Shown here piece after piece: positions 11,221 through 22,669 of a stretch of 64,000 bases of DNA. The first letter of the stretch is position 1, and every line of letters starts with the position of its first letter. This DNA is from Malania oleifera (taxonomy: Eukaryota; Streptophyta; Magnoliopsida; Santalales; Ximeniaceae). The DNA lies in contig NC_080419.1 in NCBI RefSeq assembly GCF_029873635.1, positions 70,995,097 through 71,059,096 on the forward strand. Direction: 5' to 3'. Under the pieces are notes generated by a model that worked only from the letters and a program-made list of their open reading frames with translations, was not told where the DNA came from and ran no database searches. A program made the translations under genes and the position numbers.

Positions 11221-13207
11221 TTGGCCTTACAAGGCTTATAATCTTTTTATGATGATAAGAAAGTAAAGAAATTTAACATATTTGGTTAAGTGAAGTTTCA
11301 GGACTCAAGAGTGTTGATAAAAGACCAAGGTCAAGTGCTTGAAAAGTCTATTGAAAGCTTGTACTTAAAGGTAGAAGAACTTGATGAAGTATGTACTTAA
11401 GTCAATGAGGTATGAAGGAAGTCAAAGCAAATATATGAAGATATTGTAAGTAAAGCAAATACATGAAGATACTGAGAGCAAAGCAAATACATGAAGACTC
11501 AGTGCTTAGAAAGTTAGTCTTTTAAGAAGTCTCATGTAAGTATTTCAAAAGATTTCAATATGGATGCATGAAACTCTTAGGTTAATTACTTTGACCTAGA
11601 TACCTTTTAAAATACTTGGAAAATATTTTTATAAGGTCAAAAGTTATTTCAAAAAGGTTAAAATTATTTTTGGAATGAAAAACAACAAAACAGGATTCTC
11701 CAAATTCACTTCTTTTTTCTATATTTGCATTGATGTGCAATTTTCTCTATCAATGGTTTTTTATCATAAAAAGGTGTTCAACATGAAAGTTGTGGGATTT
11801 TCCCTTAAATTTCTGTTGATATTAAGAACGTCCAATTTAGAGTTATATAGAAAAAGTTATGTTCAAAATACTAAAAGGTGGTTGAAGTTGACGGTACATG
11901 AGGCGACTGATCAATTGGCTGAACAGCAGATAGAATAGGCCCAGTTAGCTGACCCATCAAGCCCAGTCTACTGACCCTGTTCTGACTTAAAAAATACACC
12001 GATTTAAAAGACACAGGCGACTGACCTCGATAGTCCAGTCGACTGACCTTCGAAAAATTCAAATTTAAATAGAGTGGGAAGGTTTCCAAAAGTGATTTCT
12101 TAGCCCCCAAACTTTTTAAAAACTCAGGGAATACTCAAAGCAACTTGGGAAATACGAAATACTACTTTTTCTATCTATAAATACTTGTTAAGCCCAAGAA
12201 TCAAACACAACAAAGATCAAAATCAACTATTGATCAAATTCTTTCTCAATCAAAGCATTCTTGCTAAATATTTTTTGAAAGCCAAAGCTGAGTACTTGTT
12301 GATTTAAAAGCTTATGGTTCTTGTCCTCTACTTGAAATTTTCAATCTAAGAAAGAACCCAGTCATGTACACTTGAACTTCATATTTTTGCATTGTTATTT
12401 GATTGAAGTATATTGGTTTTAAATTGTACTAATCAACTTTATTTTGAGAGTGCTCTTTGTACACAAGAAATGTTCTTGTTCTTGTTATTTTTGACGGTTC
12501 AAGATTATTGAATCGTTGGATTACCAAGTGTGGGGTATCTCTTCGAGAGGAGGGCTCTATCCTAGCTGCTTGAAGGAGTGTGTAAATGGTTTACTCCACC
12601 CGGTTAAGGGAGCGGTATAGTGAAATTCTTGGGTGGTGTGCCTAAGGTGACGGCGTAGGCGGGTATAGCCAAATCTCGTAAAAATCTTGGTGTCACTCTC
12701 GTTCCTAATCTCTTTAATTTTTTGCACATATAAATTGCGTGGATGTTTATTGAACTACTAGAAATTAATTTGTGATTGAGAATTTCAAAAACCTTCTAAG
12801 GGAGTACGTTGATTGAATCTCGCGGAAACCTTCTAAGGGAGTACGTTGATTAATACATGTCATTCATTCATCAGCTACATACTTGAATCCAATATCAAAA
12901 TCAAAATCTTGGAGATTGTTGGAATTTATATATTGATTCATATTATGAAGCTTATCTTGATTGATTAAATTGATCACTTATTGAGTTTTGGTTTAATTTG
13001 CTGAAAGAAGTATTGAGAAACTTGCAAAGCATTCAAATTGATATACTCATCCATAAAGACTTAAAATTAAATTAATGCTTGCCTGAATTTATGATTGAAA
13101 GTAAAACCATACATGTGTTAAGAGTTGAGAAAGAATTAATAAAATGAGTCATAAAGAAATTTTTAAATCCCAATTCACCCTGTATTGGGAATACACCTTA
13201 CTTTTCA
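11221..13207 (+). mobile_element. Solo LTR C1 (copia-type)
   Basis: A 1,987-bp sequence starting TTGGCCTTACAAGGCTTA and ending CACCTTACTTTTCA, flanked by TCTCCTA on both sides (11214-11220 and 13208-13214). It aligns over its whole length with C2. No primer site or coding domain follows, so it is a solo LTR. Inside are a block of (A)GGCGACTGACC/CAGTCGACTG motifs (about 11898-12055) and TATAAATA at 12176-12183. The end, TTTTTAAATCCCAATTCACCC then TTGGGA, is typical of plant copia LTRs and resembles the TR1 LTR end. Confidence 0.75.
12176..12183 (+). promoter_or_regulatory. C1 TATA box
   Basis: TATAAATA about 130 bp downstream of the palindrome CAGTCGACTG at 12036-12045. The same octamer is at 14070-14077 in C2. 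Confidence 0.55.
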
Positions 13208-13258
13208 TCTCCTACTTTTTAGCATCAAGGGAACCCCCATATGCTTAGGTTTTGGTGC
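13208..13258. other. Spacer of G0 between the two solo LTRs
   Basis: About 50 bp of sequence separating C1 and C2, including the right target duplication of C1. It is too short to identify but is presumably G0 gag sequence. Confidence 0.4.
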
Positions 13259-13263
13259 CCCTT

Positions 13264-15274
13264 TTTGGCCTAATAAGGCTTACGAATCTTATTTTGATAA
13301 TAACAAATCAAGAGAACTTAACATGTTTTGGTTAAGTGATGATACTTCAGGAATCAAATATATAAATTCAAGATCAAGTGCTCACAAGCTTTATTGAAAG
13401 TTTATACTCCAAAGACAGATGGTCAAATGAAAGCTTAAAGTATCTTTAAAAGCTTGGATTCAAAGATAGAAAAATCTAATGAAACTTAAAGTATATTGGA
13501 GTTTGAAGACAAAATGGACTCAAAGAAAGATAAGCATGAAGACTTAGTGCTTAGAATGTTTTAAATCTTAAGAAGTCTTATGTAAGTACTTCATTTAATG
13601 TCGATATGGATGTATTGAAGCTCTTAGGTTTCATTATTGACTTAGAGACCAAATTTTGAAAATCTCGAAAAATATTTTCAAGTCTCAAACCAATATGGCA
13701 AGTATAAAAGTTAACAAAAGTTTTTGGAAAAAAAATTGTAAAAACATATGTTGTTGCACGATCAGGCGACTGACCTGTTCTGGTAGCAACTGACCTTTTT
13801 ATGTTGAAATAAATTGGAAAAATAGAATAAGCCCAGTCGACTGGTCCTATGAGTTTAGGCGATTGATCCCATTTTGACTTTCAAATTTCGTTGGATTTTA
13901 AAAGATCAGGCAACTGACCCTGATAGTCTAGTTGGCTGAACTTTGTAACAGTCAAATTTAAATAGCGAGGAATAGTTTCCAAATTTGATTACTTGGACCC
14001 CAAATCTTGTAATAACTTGGGAAATACTCAATGCAACTTGGGGAACACAAAATAGAAGATTTTTCCATCTATAAATACATGGAAAAACCTAAAGATTTCA
14101 TACACCAACAATTACAATCAGCAATTAAGTTATATTGTTTATACTCTTCAAAACCTTATTACAAATACTCTGCAGAAGTTCCTGCTGATCAAATCACACG
14201 GTTCATTGCTTAATTACTAAGAAATTCAAATCTAAGAAAGAACCCGATGATAAATTTATGAACTTCAATTCTTTCTATATTGATATTTAATTGAAGTATA
14301 TTTATTGTGCATTCAATTGTACTAATTAGCTCTTTTGAGAGTGTCATTGTACACCAAATCGTTTCTTGTTGATTTTTTATAGTTCAGGTTATTGAATAGT
14401 TGGACTAGCGAGAGGGGATTCTTGTTAGAGAGATTTGTCGATGGTTCAGGGGATTAGATCGTTGAACTAATGAGAGGGGATTCTTGTTAGAGAGGTTGTA
14501 ACTTTGGCCTAATAAAAAAGTTGGAAGGGAAATCCCCGTAGCGGTTTGCTTAGGGCAAGGATGTAGGTCTTGGACCGAACCTTGTAAAATACAGTGTCAC
14601 TCTCCTTACCATACTCTCTTTAATTTTTTGCACATATAAAGTACGTGGATGCTTACTTAATTGTTGGAAATTAATTTGTCTTTGGGAATTGCGGAAACCT
14701 TGATTAAAGGGAGTATGTTGATTGATAAATATCAAAGTTCATTAACTTATTGATTGGTTGATTGAGTTTTTGATACAACTCTAAAATCTAAATTGTTTTT
14801 ATTGCTCAGCTAACGTAAAACTTGAGAAATTCAATTATGTTATAATCTGAAAAGAAAAGTTGAATTGTTATAAGCTGATTGCAATATTTGTTCTTCAAGA
14901 TATATTTCAAGAAATATTATAGTAAAGCTGAGATTAATTTTGTGAAAATATTTTGAGTTTGAAATTGAATATTAAAGTTGAAACTTAATTATTTGTCAAT
15001 CTAAAAATAAGTCTTGATCTCATATTTATTCATTGATTCTGAGCTTGAATAATAGAGAAAATCTGAGAATTTAACTAAGTTGGTCTTTAATATTGAACTT
15101 GGTATAATTGTTGGTTAAAGTTCAAAGGATTCTTGATCATTGTGTTTGTGTGTGACAGCTGAAAAGAAAGATAGTTGGGATTCAAAATTAACTAAAGGAA
15201 CTTATAAAAAGAGTTTGTAAAAAAATTTTTAAATCCCAATTCACCCGCCTCTTGGGAGTACACCTTACTTTTCA
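13264..15274 (+). mobile_element. Solo LTR C2 (copia-type)
   Basis: A 2,011-bp relative of C1, starting TTTGGCCTAATAAGGCTTA and ending CACCTTACTTTTCA, with its own flanking repeat CCCTT (13259-13263 and 15275-15279). It has a motif block at about 13760-13945, including CAGTCGACTG at 13834-13843, and TATAAATA at 14070-14077. Sequence divergence from C1 and a different target duplication indicate a separate insertion rather than a two-LTR remnant. Confidence 0.72.
14070..14077 (+). promoter_or_regulatory. C2 TATA box
   Basis: TATAAATA downstream of the C2 motif block, at the equivalent position to 12176 in C1. Confidence 0.55.
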
Positions 15275-15279
15275 CCCTT

Positions 15280-15605
15280 GTTCTTCCATCTTTCTATCCC
15301 CATAAATTTGGAATTTCATAGTGCATAAACTCCACCCATCTAGTGATGTAGTGCTTACATTGTACCACATAAGTCTTCTAAAAATTAATCATTAGGAATA
15401 CTGCTACTATTTATGGATCCCTTCAATAAATTGACTTGTTCAGAAAGTTGAGCCATCTCTATAGCGATATTGTTGATTGTCTCAGCTTGAATCCAATTTG
15501 CATCAATTTTCTTGATTTTAATGTGCAACATGGTCGTTTTACCATTAATGCTTCACTCATAGCCCACGACTCACGAAGCAATTAATTGTGCCTTTATACC
15601 AACTA
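15280..15605 (-). pseudogene. G0 gag N-terminus, leader and primer site
   Basis: The minus strand shows ANWIQAETINNIAIEMAQL followed by SEQVNLLKGS, the helical N-part of gypsy Gag ('xxMAQMSQQMDLL'), then KTYVVQCKHYITRWVEFMH. Upstream, GCCTTTATACCA at 15590-15601 is a decayed initiator-Met primer site (3 of 12 bases differ). An LTR presumably begins about 15606 and extends right, but its far end cannot be fixed. Confidence 0.6.
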
Positions 15606-17030
15606 TTATGGGTTGTACACTTCATACCTTGTGAATGACCAAGCCAAACTAGTTATCACACTAGCTTACTAGTAGGCTAAAAGTATATTATAGCCTCACT
15701 ATATGTATGAACTAATTCACAACCATCCAATGCAAATGAAGCTAAAGCAGCAAGAAATCATGAAAGCAAACAAGAGTCATGCAATACCATAAAGTAATGC
15801 AAATCATTATTCATACCTCCGTAGGTAATATGTATTTAAGGTGGGAAACAACTAAGTTAAATACATTTACAAATAACTAGTGATATTTAAACACTTACAC
15901 TCCTTAAAGAACTTTTTATGTTATTCTAACTCTGTTAGTAAGAAGCATTAAAATAATTAAGGAGTCATGTGCACATACTCACTATTTTAATTAAGACATC
16001 ATCCCACTCAAAGAATAAAAAAACACACTAGTATTTATATGATAATTACTCATCCCATGTGCACAAGACAAGCGGTCACAAGCAAACATAATATCTGGAA
16101 CAAGCTTGACTCGTGACACCTAGTTACATGGATGATAAAGATTTTATATTGCAAAAGACATTAATACAACAAGATAGAATCACTTCTATATGTCTAAGTA
16201 GTTATTGCACAAAAAGTATATATGACCATTGTCTTTGTTTTGTGCACAATGGATAAATAATAGGTTACAATTTAGAGAACTTAGGGTGTTAAATGAATTA
16301 ATATGCTATGTCAATGAGAAATTAAGTTGTTCAACAAATTAGGGCTCCCATTCTTCTATCTTTTGATCCGATGCTATTCAATTTAGAGAAATTAGGGAAT
16401 TCATTTACTTAGAGTTTTGATTATCTGCCTAGGCAATGTTATGTCAAAGAAAAATGTAAACGTTCTACTCTTTAATTATTTAATTTACCCTTAAGTACGA
16501 CACCACAAATGATATGATACTAATTTAATTTCTTATACGACACAGAGAATATCATTTTCTAACCTAATTTTTTCATTTAAATGTTTATGATCTTTTTCAT
16601 TTATAAACACTGAATTTGAACCAACTAACCCTTCTCTACTAGGTGATTGCATTTCACATGTTCAATTTCTATTATATATTTTTAATGGCAGTTAGATGAA
16701 TTTTCCCAACACAGTACAACGCTAAAAATTAATAATTATTTACTGAAAATCTTAATTTTACTTTTAAATTTTATAGAAGTGTATGATTTATTATGTAAGA
16801 AGACCAATTTTTTTTAAAAAAAAAAAATTAAACATATTTTCAATTTCAAATTACATGATTTATTTTTTAACCAAGCCAAAGTAAAAAGCTGCCTTTTTTT
16901 ATTTGTTACTTCAAAAAAAGAAAAAGAAAAAGAGAATTCATTCAAATGTTTATTGTTATTCTGATCTCTCAGACACACGCCAACATACATGCGTGATCTT
17001 TGACCTGCTTATTTATTAACCTCTAAGTAA
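15606..17030. other. Intergenic, probably with a decayed G0 LTR
   Basis: AT-rich sequence with no coding feature. The left part should be the 5' LTR of G0 if the primer site at 15590 is real, but no second copy is in the window to prove it. The right part is upstream sequence of the MYB gene. Confidence 0.4.
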
Positions 17031-17268
17031 ATAAATATATAAAATATATATATTTATTTATTAAGAGTAAAAAAGAAAGAACTTAAATTAAAGTTAATAG
17101 TAACAGAAGTCATTAAATGTAGGGGGGGAGGCGGGTCTTACAAAGTCAAAACATTTTAAAGGCTCATCGGAAGAGAAAGCAGAAGCTCCTTGACTTGATT
17201 GCGGGCGGATGAGCGTTGTAGTTGAAGCTTACTGGAGCTTAGCCTGCTGCCTTAGCGTGTCTGGCTTT

Positions 17269-17301
<33 letters not shown>

Positions 17302-17366
17302 CTTAAGTCTTGAGTCTTGATTCGTCTCAGCTAGATTGGTAGTCGGGTGATCAAGGGTGGGTGGGC
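17031..17366 (+). promoter_or_regulatory. MYB promoter and 5' UTR region
   Basis: A TATATAAAATATATAT stretch near 17034-17052 is the only TATA-like candidate. It is followed after about 200 bp by a 28-bp CT repeat (17271-17298), a common feature of plant 5' leaders. The ATG at 17367 gives the canonical MGRSPCC start of R2R3-MYBs. The GTG six bases upstream is not a plausible start. Confidence 0.5.
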
Positions 17367-20045
17367 ATGGGAAGATCACCATGCTGCGACAAAGCAAATG
17401 TGAAGAGGGGGCCCTGGTCTCCTGATGAAGATGAAACTCTCAAGAACTACCTTCAACAGCACGGCAATGGCGGTAACTGGATTGCTTTACCTCGCAAAGC
17501 TGGTCCTTTCTCTCTCTCTCTCTCTCTCTCTGCGCGTGTGTTTTAACATGGAAATTCCATTTGACAACTGATCGATCGAGAGAACTGAAAACTTTTCTTC
17601 TCAGTCATTTTTTTAAAAAAAGAAAATTTAAATTTTTTTATTTTTATGGGTCAACTGAGAATTCATACTAAGCTTCTCCCTTCTCACATCGTTCCTTTTC
17701 CTTCACAAGACTTCAAATCTAATGTCTGTAACATAAAAGTTCCAGATCTTAATCCATGAAATGTTCAAAATTTACAAATTTAAGCCAATCTCATTGACTA
17801 CTCACTTTGTTGATCTCGATTTATTTTTCAAAGTCCAATTGTTTTTAATTTCTCTATTTTTTCCGAGAAACAAAGTAGAAAGCTTGAAGTTCTTTTCTTA
17901 TGACATAAAAATTCTTTTCTTATGATAGCTAGTGACTTTTGGCAGTCGGCTAATCCATCTTTATAATAAGACTCATTCTTTTACTCTACTAAAATATCAA
18001 ACTTTAATTTCAATCACACGAAAATCAATCTTATCAATTATCTAATATATATCTCCAAAATTTTCTATGTGAGTCGTATAATTCTCTTCTTAATTTATAT
18101 TTTTGATTGAGCGAACCCATGCTTAGATATATGGTTAAGCACTTCCAATGAGAGGTTTTCTTTATTTCATTTCATTTTATTTTGAAACTTCTACAATGAG
18201 GATAGCGCTCACTCATATCTTGACTATTAAAGTTTGTCTTCTTGCAGCCAATTCATCTTATTTCATCAGTTTTCAACTTTCTTGTACCAAAAAAAGAAAA
18301 TACATTATTTATTCACCTCTAGCATTTCAAAAAGAAATTAATTATCCTTGAAAAATATAACAACTTTTTAAGACGTACACCCTACATATGCAAGGGTTTT
18401 TAATGCCTAAATTCCAAATTCAATAAATTTTAAAAATTCTTTTACACGTTTAATAATTTCGATCAATTTAAATTACTCTTTTTTTTTGGATGAATTTATT
18501 TTCAGTATTAAATAGTCATATGATTTCACATTACATAACATGAATTTCATATTAATTAATTATATTTTATTAATTAATTTTTTATATGATTTCATATAAG
18601 TTTCATATGATTTCCACTATATATATATATTCCCACTAAATGGCAATCAATAAACTAGTTAATTGCATGCAGGCCTTAAGCGTTGCGGCAAGAGTTGCCG
18701 GTTAAGATGGCTGAATTACCTCAGGCCCAACATCAAACATGGAGGTTTCACCGAGGAGGAAGACAACATCATCTGTACTCTGTATGCTAAGATGGGTAGC
18801 AGGCAAGCAATTAATCAATTTATTCCTTTAATTTTTTTTATTTATTACATATATTTACTTTTTCTTTTATCAAAACACACACACACACACACAATATTAA
18901 TAAAAAATATGAGACTGTTTTCAATAATCTTTTTTATGTGTTTAAAATTAAAATTAAATTCTCAATATGAGATAGTAAATGATATTCCTTCAGAAATTGT
19001 CTATATATAAAATAAAAAAGTATATTTATTTATTAGTTTAAGAGCATAAATCTTAGAAGTTGTTAATGTGTTAGTATCAAAAGTTATGAAGCATGCATGA
19101 AAACACCAGTTTTGTTCTAAGAGTTTAAAAGTAAGATAAAATTTTCAACTCATAAACAAATTAAGAAAAGCATTTCTTAAAAAACTGCACACATTTTTTT
19201 ATAAAATCGAATCATTTTTTATTAAATTGGTAGTTGTTTGCCTTCAATAAAATTAAACGATTCAACAATTTCAACGCATAATTAAGTAATTAACTTTTTC
19301 CATTTATTTTGTGTCTGTGGTTAGATGGTCTGTCATAGCCTCTCAACTACCTGGAAGAACCGACAATGACGTGAAGAATCATTGGAACACCAAACTAAAG
19401 AAGAACTTTCAAGCCAAAACTAACTCCATAAACAGCAATAATACTACTCCTAAGAACACCAACTCGTCTTCTCTTTCTCTTCTTCCCTCAACATTGCCAG
19501 AGCCCGCCACTAATATTACTGCACCCAGCAACACTGCCGGAATTTACACTCTTCATGATTTTCCATCCTCTTTGCTGCCCCAATATTTAGAAACTTTATC
19601 TCCACCAACCCATTTAGAGTCCCATGGAGGATTAAGTAATGTGAATGAGTGCTCCAAACATGATCTTCCGGCTGCCGCCACCCAAATGTCGTCAGAATAT
19701 GGTGCAATTGCAAAGAACCGAAGGAGCAGTACAACTGGTATTCACAGTACTAATAATTCTACAGTGACTCAAGAAGCCTGGAGCATCAATTCGGTTTCGT
19801 CTTTGCATAATGTGGGTGACAGGTGCCTTTCGCTGCCCAGTCCCGGAGGAGGGGCTGGCAAGGCGGATGGAAGAGTTTTAAGTGTGGATCAGTTTGGCGT
19901 TGGTTTCTTCGCTAACTATGATCTTGTTGATGGGTTGTGGTTTCAGGAGAAAAATAGTAATGAAGGCCTTAGCATTCCTGCTACTGTGCTTTCTCCCTAT
20001 GTTCACATTAAGCCAAATGAACTTTGCCCAAGTTTTAATTATTAG
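17367..20045 (+). CDS. R2R3-MYB transcription factor, RAX/MYB36-like
   Basis: Three exons, 17367-17502, 18673-18802 and 19325-20045, join to 987 bp and 328 residues. R2 spans about residues 13-62 with W17, W38 and W58. R3 spans about 65-114 with F71, W90 and W109, F in the first position being usual. Exon 2 is 130 bp, the classical R2R3-MYB size, and both introns sit at the conserved phases. [22 protein letters not shown] and [19 protein letters not shown] point to subgroup 14 (RAX, MYB36, MYB68 and MYB87 relatives), nuclear regulators of axillary meristems or endodermal differentiation; which member is uncertain. R3 has [11 protein letters not shown] where relatives have KNYWNT. The C-terminus is Ser/Thr/Asn-rich and ends SFNY. 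Intron 2 uses GC-AG. No stops; likely functional. Confidence 0.9.
17503..18672 (+). other. MYB intron 1
   Basis: 1,170 bp, GT donor after the first base of the Gly46 codon, acceptor TGCATGCAG. The first 30 bp are a CT repeat (17509-17531). The rest is AT-rich with no other gene seen; small ORFs inside are chance. Confidence 0.85.
18803..19324 (+). other. MYB intron 2, GC-AG type
   Basis: 522 bp. The only junction that restores the conserved GSRWSVIA reading is AG|GCAAGC to TTAG|A, a GC donor with otherwise consensus bases. The intron contains a CA repeat near 18877-18892. Confidence 0.85.
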
Positions 20046-20464
20046 AAAGCCAGTGTTAAAGAAAGTACACTAGAAGAAGTACGTGGGAAAGATGAAAGTT
20101 CTTTCATTTCTGTAATTGTATCAGGTTTATAAGCATCAGGTCGCAGGAACAAATGTATACACAGTTCATGATTAGGACATTTGCTTCAATAATGTCGTCC
20201 TAGCTTCTCATTTTTTTTTTTTTCGCTCTTACTCTCTCTCTCTCTCTCTCTCTAAGCTTTCATATGCTGCGTTGATAATAATGGATTCATATTGTGTGGG
20301 GTCTTTAACTGCATGGCTACTATATGGTTGAGGGTACTGAGTGAGATATGAGATGAGGGAAGCCATCAGCATGATTATTTCTTGCTGGTCAGAAGTCATG
20401 AAACTTGCATGGGGTCTGGACAGTTCAGAGTTAAAGAGGTTCCCCCACTGCCCAAATCCCCACC

Positions 20465-20520
<56 letters not shown>

Positions 20521-21590
20521 CTCTTTTCCTGAAAGCTGAAACTTGATTTTCAGAATGATGAGCAGCCCAGAGCATGGCCACCCATCTCAGTCGAACTAGT
20601 TAGTAGTGTTGATATTATCAGTTTGGCCCCTTGTTTTAATATTTATAGTGTAGCCTATGTGGCCATATATATATATATATACCAAAAAAAATTTAACAAA
20701 ATTTTGGGAAATTCTTATTATTTCCTACTCTCGATAAAGGCTTTTTATGGCTAGAGAACTAGGTGTTAAGGTCACACAACCCAGAAGTTTTTTCCAGCTG
20801 CTTTGAGCATGGTTTTACCAAATTCAGTCCCTATCCCAACCTTAATTTGAAAGAGGTAGTTTCAGGTTAACCATTAGAAATTGCTAGTATCATATATGTT
20901 AGAGAATTGAAGGAGATAAAAGATTTACAAAGCACCAAGTGTTAAGGCTTGTGGATGTCGTGTGTGTGATGTACGTTATCCAGATGATGTTAAGATTATA
21001 GAGTCTAAGACTAGTAAACTCACTAAGATCGAGTCTATAGATCTTGCAAAAATCAATATACAAAATTTATAAGAATCATTAGTCAATAAAGACTCATTTA
21101 TATTGTTGAGTTTTCTTCCCAAGGATAAATCAACAAGAGATTACATGTTAGGATCAGGGGAGTCGTCATGAGCAAGCTTGGTATAGATGAGTGAGAACCA
21201 ATATAACTCAAAAGTTTAAGTGGTTGGGTCTTGGACTTGGCTATATTTAGGCACTAATCAACCACTTAACTTGTCCAATGTGAGATGAACTCACTAATGG
21301 AATTCTTTCCAACATTTATGCAATTGCTACTCAACCATGTGAGGGACACAGGGCCATGGGTCGGAGTCCACTCATCTACGAGATTAACATCCGTAGGATC
21401 CACCACTTCTTTTCTACAAGATCAACATCCACAAAAATACACGTATGAACCTCGAGCCTAATTCAAATCATCGGCTTTAATACCACTTATTAAGACAAGG
21501 GGAATCTGCACATGTGGACTTGATAAACATGGGTGAGAACCTACATGAGCTAGAAGTTTAAGTAATTATATATATGAACTCATCATCTAC
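20046..21590. other. MYB 3' flank and unassigned intergenic DNA
   Basis: The 3' UTR probably ends within about 200 bp, but no clear polyadenylation signal is seen. Microsatellites: CT at 20232-20253, CT then CA at 20463-20518, AT at 20664-20681. From 20900 no coding feature. Two diverged copies of a segment around GTGAGAACC and AGTTTAAGT occur near 21152-21227 and 21496-21567, perhaps part of an unrecognised repeat. Confidence 0.5.
20463..20518. repeat. Compound CT/CA microsatellite
   Basis: (CT)12 followed directly by (CA)16. ORFs reading through it (alternating Cys-Val or Ser-Leu) are artefacts. Confidence 0.95.
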
Positions 21591-21599
21591 TTACCTTTT

Positions 21600-22300
21600 T
21601 TGATATGGGACTGTTGTGAAAATAGAGCCTCTTCCAACAATGCGCAGCGGAGTAAACATTGTATAAAGAATCACACATACATACTTGCAACAATATCAAT
21701 GATGAATACATAATCATTCCACAACCATAACAATATAAAGAAAACAATAACAAAGGCAATGACAACAAGAATTACATGGTTCGACAAAGCCTACAGCCAC
21801 GGGAGCAAACGACAAGAGATTTCTTTATAAATATCAAAGATTACATACTACAATGATCTTCTCTCCTTCTCTCACCCTCTCTTTCATCAAAATATGCCAA
21901 GAAGAACATATATAACAAGCCCTCAGAGGCTTCTCTTTGAATCCCCAACCGTCACACCATTCAAATTCAAAATTCAAATAATTTCTCGTAGCCAAGGCAC
22001 ACTCGTCGACGAGAGCAAGGGATTCGTCGACAAGTCAAAGAAGCCCACTCGTCGAAGAGTCTATCCTTTCGTCGACGAGTCTTCTACTCTAAGATTTTCT
22101 GGCTCTCGATATCTACTCGTCGACAAGCACAAGGCACTCATCAACGACTCTTCTGGTGCCAACACAAGAAGACTTCTCTCACATGTTTCCCTTCCTTTGT
22201 TTGTGATCCCACTAAGTATAAAGGTCACACACAAATATAACAATCTCTACATTGACGATTATACGCCCCTTAGGAGAACCCAAAAAAAAAAGACTGATTC
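21600..22300 (-). mobile_element. F: LTR-like fragment with GTCGAC cluster
   Basis: The minus strand shows a cluster of TCGTCGACGA-type motifs (22003-22149), then TATATAAC-like sequence at 21909-21914, then a leader containing CCACGGGAGCAAACG and ATGGTTCGACAAAGCC as their complements, phrases typical of plant LTR R-U5 regions. No partner LTR or ends were found, so it is probably a degraded solo LTR. Boundaries are approximate. Confidence 0.5.
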
Positions 22301-22306
22301 TTAAAC

Positions 22307-22669
22307 TTAAAATGCTTGGTTGGGACCGTCTCCCTTCCAATACTTAGAGACATGCGCTAAGTCCAAGCAACGCTGCTTGAACTTGTCGATGGCAGCTTCA
22401 GCTTCTACCATCAATCCTAATACAGTTGTAGATTTAACACTCGAAGACTTTACCTTAGGCTTCCAATAAGACCTTCCCACAATAGTAAACACAAAAACTG
22501 CTACAAGTCTTATATCACCAAAGCCCCCTACATAGTACTCAACAAAACAAACAATTGACGGTCCACTATGTTGCCTGCTAAAACACTCCATTACACAATA
22601 ATGGAGGAACTTTGACATATTCCGAACATCATAGCCTGTCCTTGGGGTACCGAGCGGTAGATATTCCAT
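22307..22669 (-). CDS. Unrecognised 120-codon ORF
   Basis: An open frame from ATG at 22669 to a stop at 22307. The composition looks protein-like, with a hydrophobic stretch (LVAVFVFTIVG) around residues 56-66 and a helical KFKQRCLDLAH near the C-terminus. No family is recognised. It lies beside LTR-like sequence, so it could be a captured exon fragment, a retrotransposon remnant or chance. No promoter or splice evidence. Confidence 0.25.
   Translation of the reverse strand: MEYLPLGTPRTGYDVRNMSKFLHYCVMECFSRQHSGPSIVCFVEYYVGGFGDIRLVAVFVFTIVGRSYWKPKVKSSSVKSTTVLGLMVEAEAAIDKFKQRCLDLAHVSKYWKGDGPNQAF

Larger units (their letters stand above)
1..15605 (-). mobile_element. G0: old degraded Ty3-gypsy element, host of nested insertions
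   Basis: On the minus strand, fragments of a gypsy polyprotein appear in the right order when the insertions are skipped: gag N-part and leader (15280-15605), gag C-part, protease link and RT (9555-11213), RT thumb/connection (8955-9411), RNase H (1-370). Continuity across 370/8955 is clear, because the RT tail on the right is followed by RNase H on the left. All frames carry stops and shifts. It is interrupted by TR1, by a 119-bp fragment and by solo LTRs C1 and C2. A candidate primer site lies at 15590-15601. The 3' LTR would lie left of the window. The clade was not resolved. Confidence 0.75.

Noticed and set aside
11222-15274. C1 and C2 as the LTR pair of one element
   Set aside because: Only about 50 bp lie between them, with no primer site or purine tract, and each has its own flanking direct repeat, so two solo LTRs fit better.
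20229-20581. ORFs with Cys-Val and Arg-Glu runs
   Set aside because: They read through CT and CA microsatellites in either strand.
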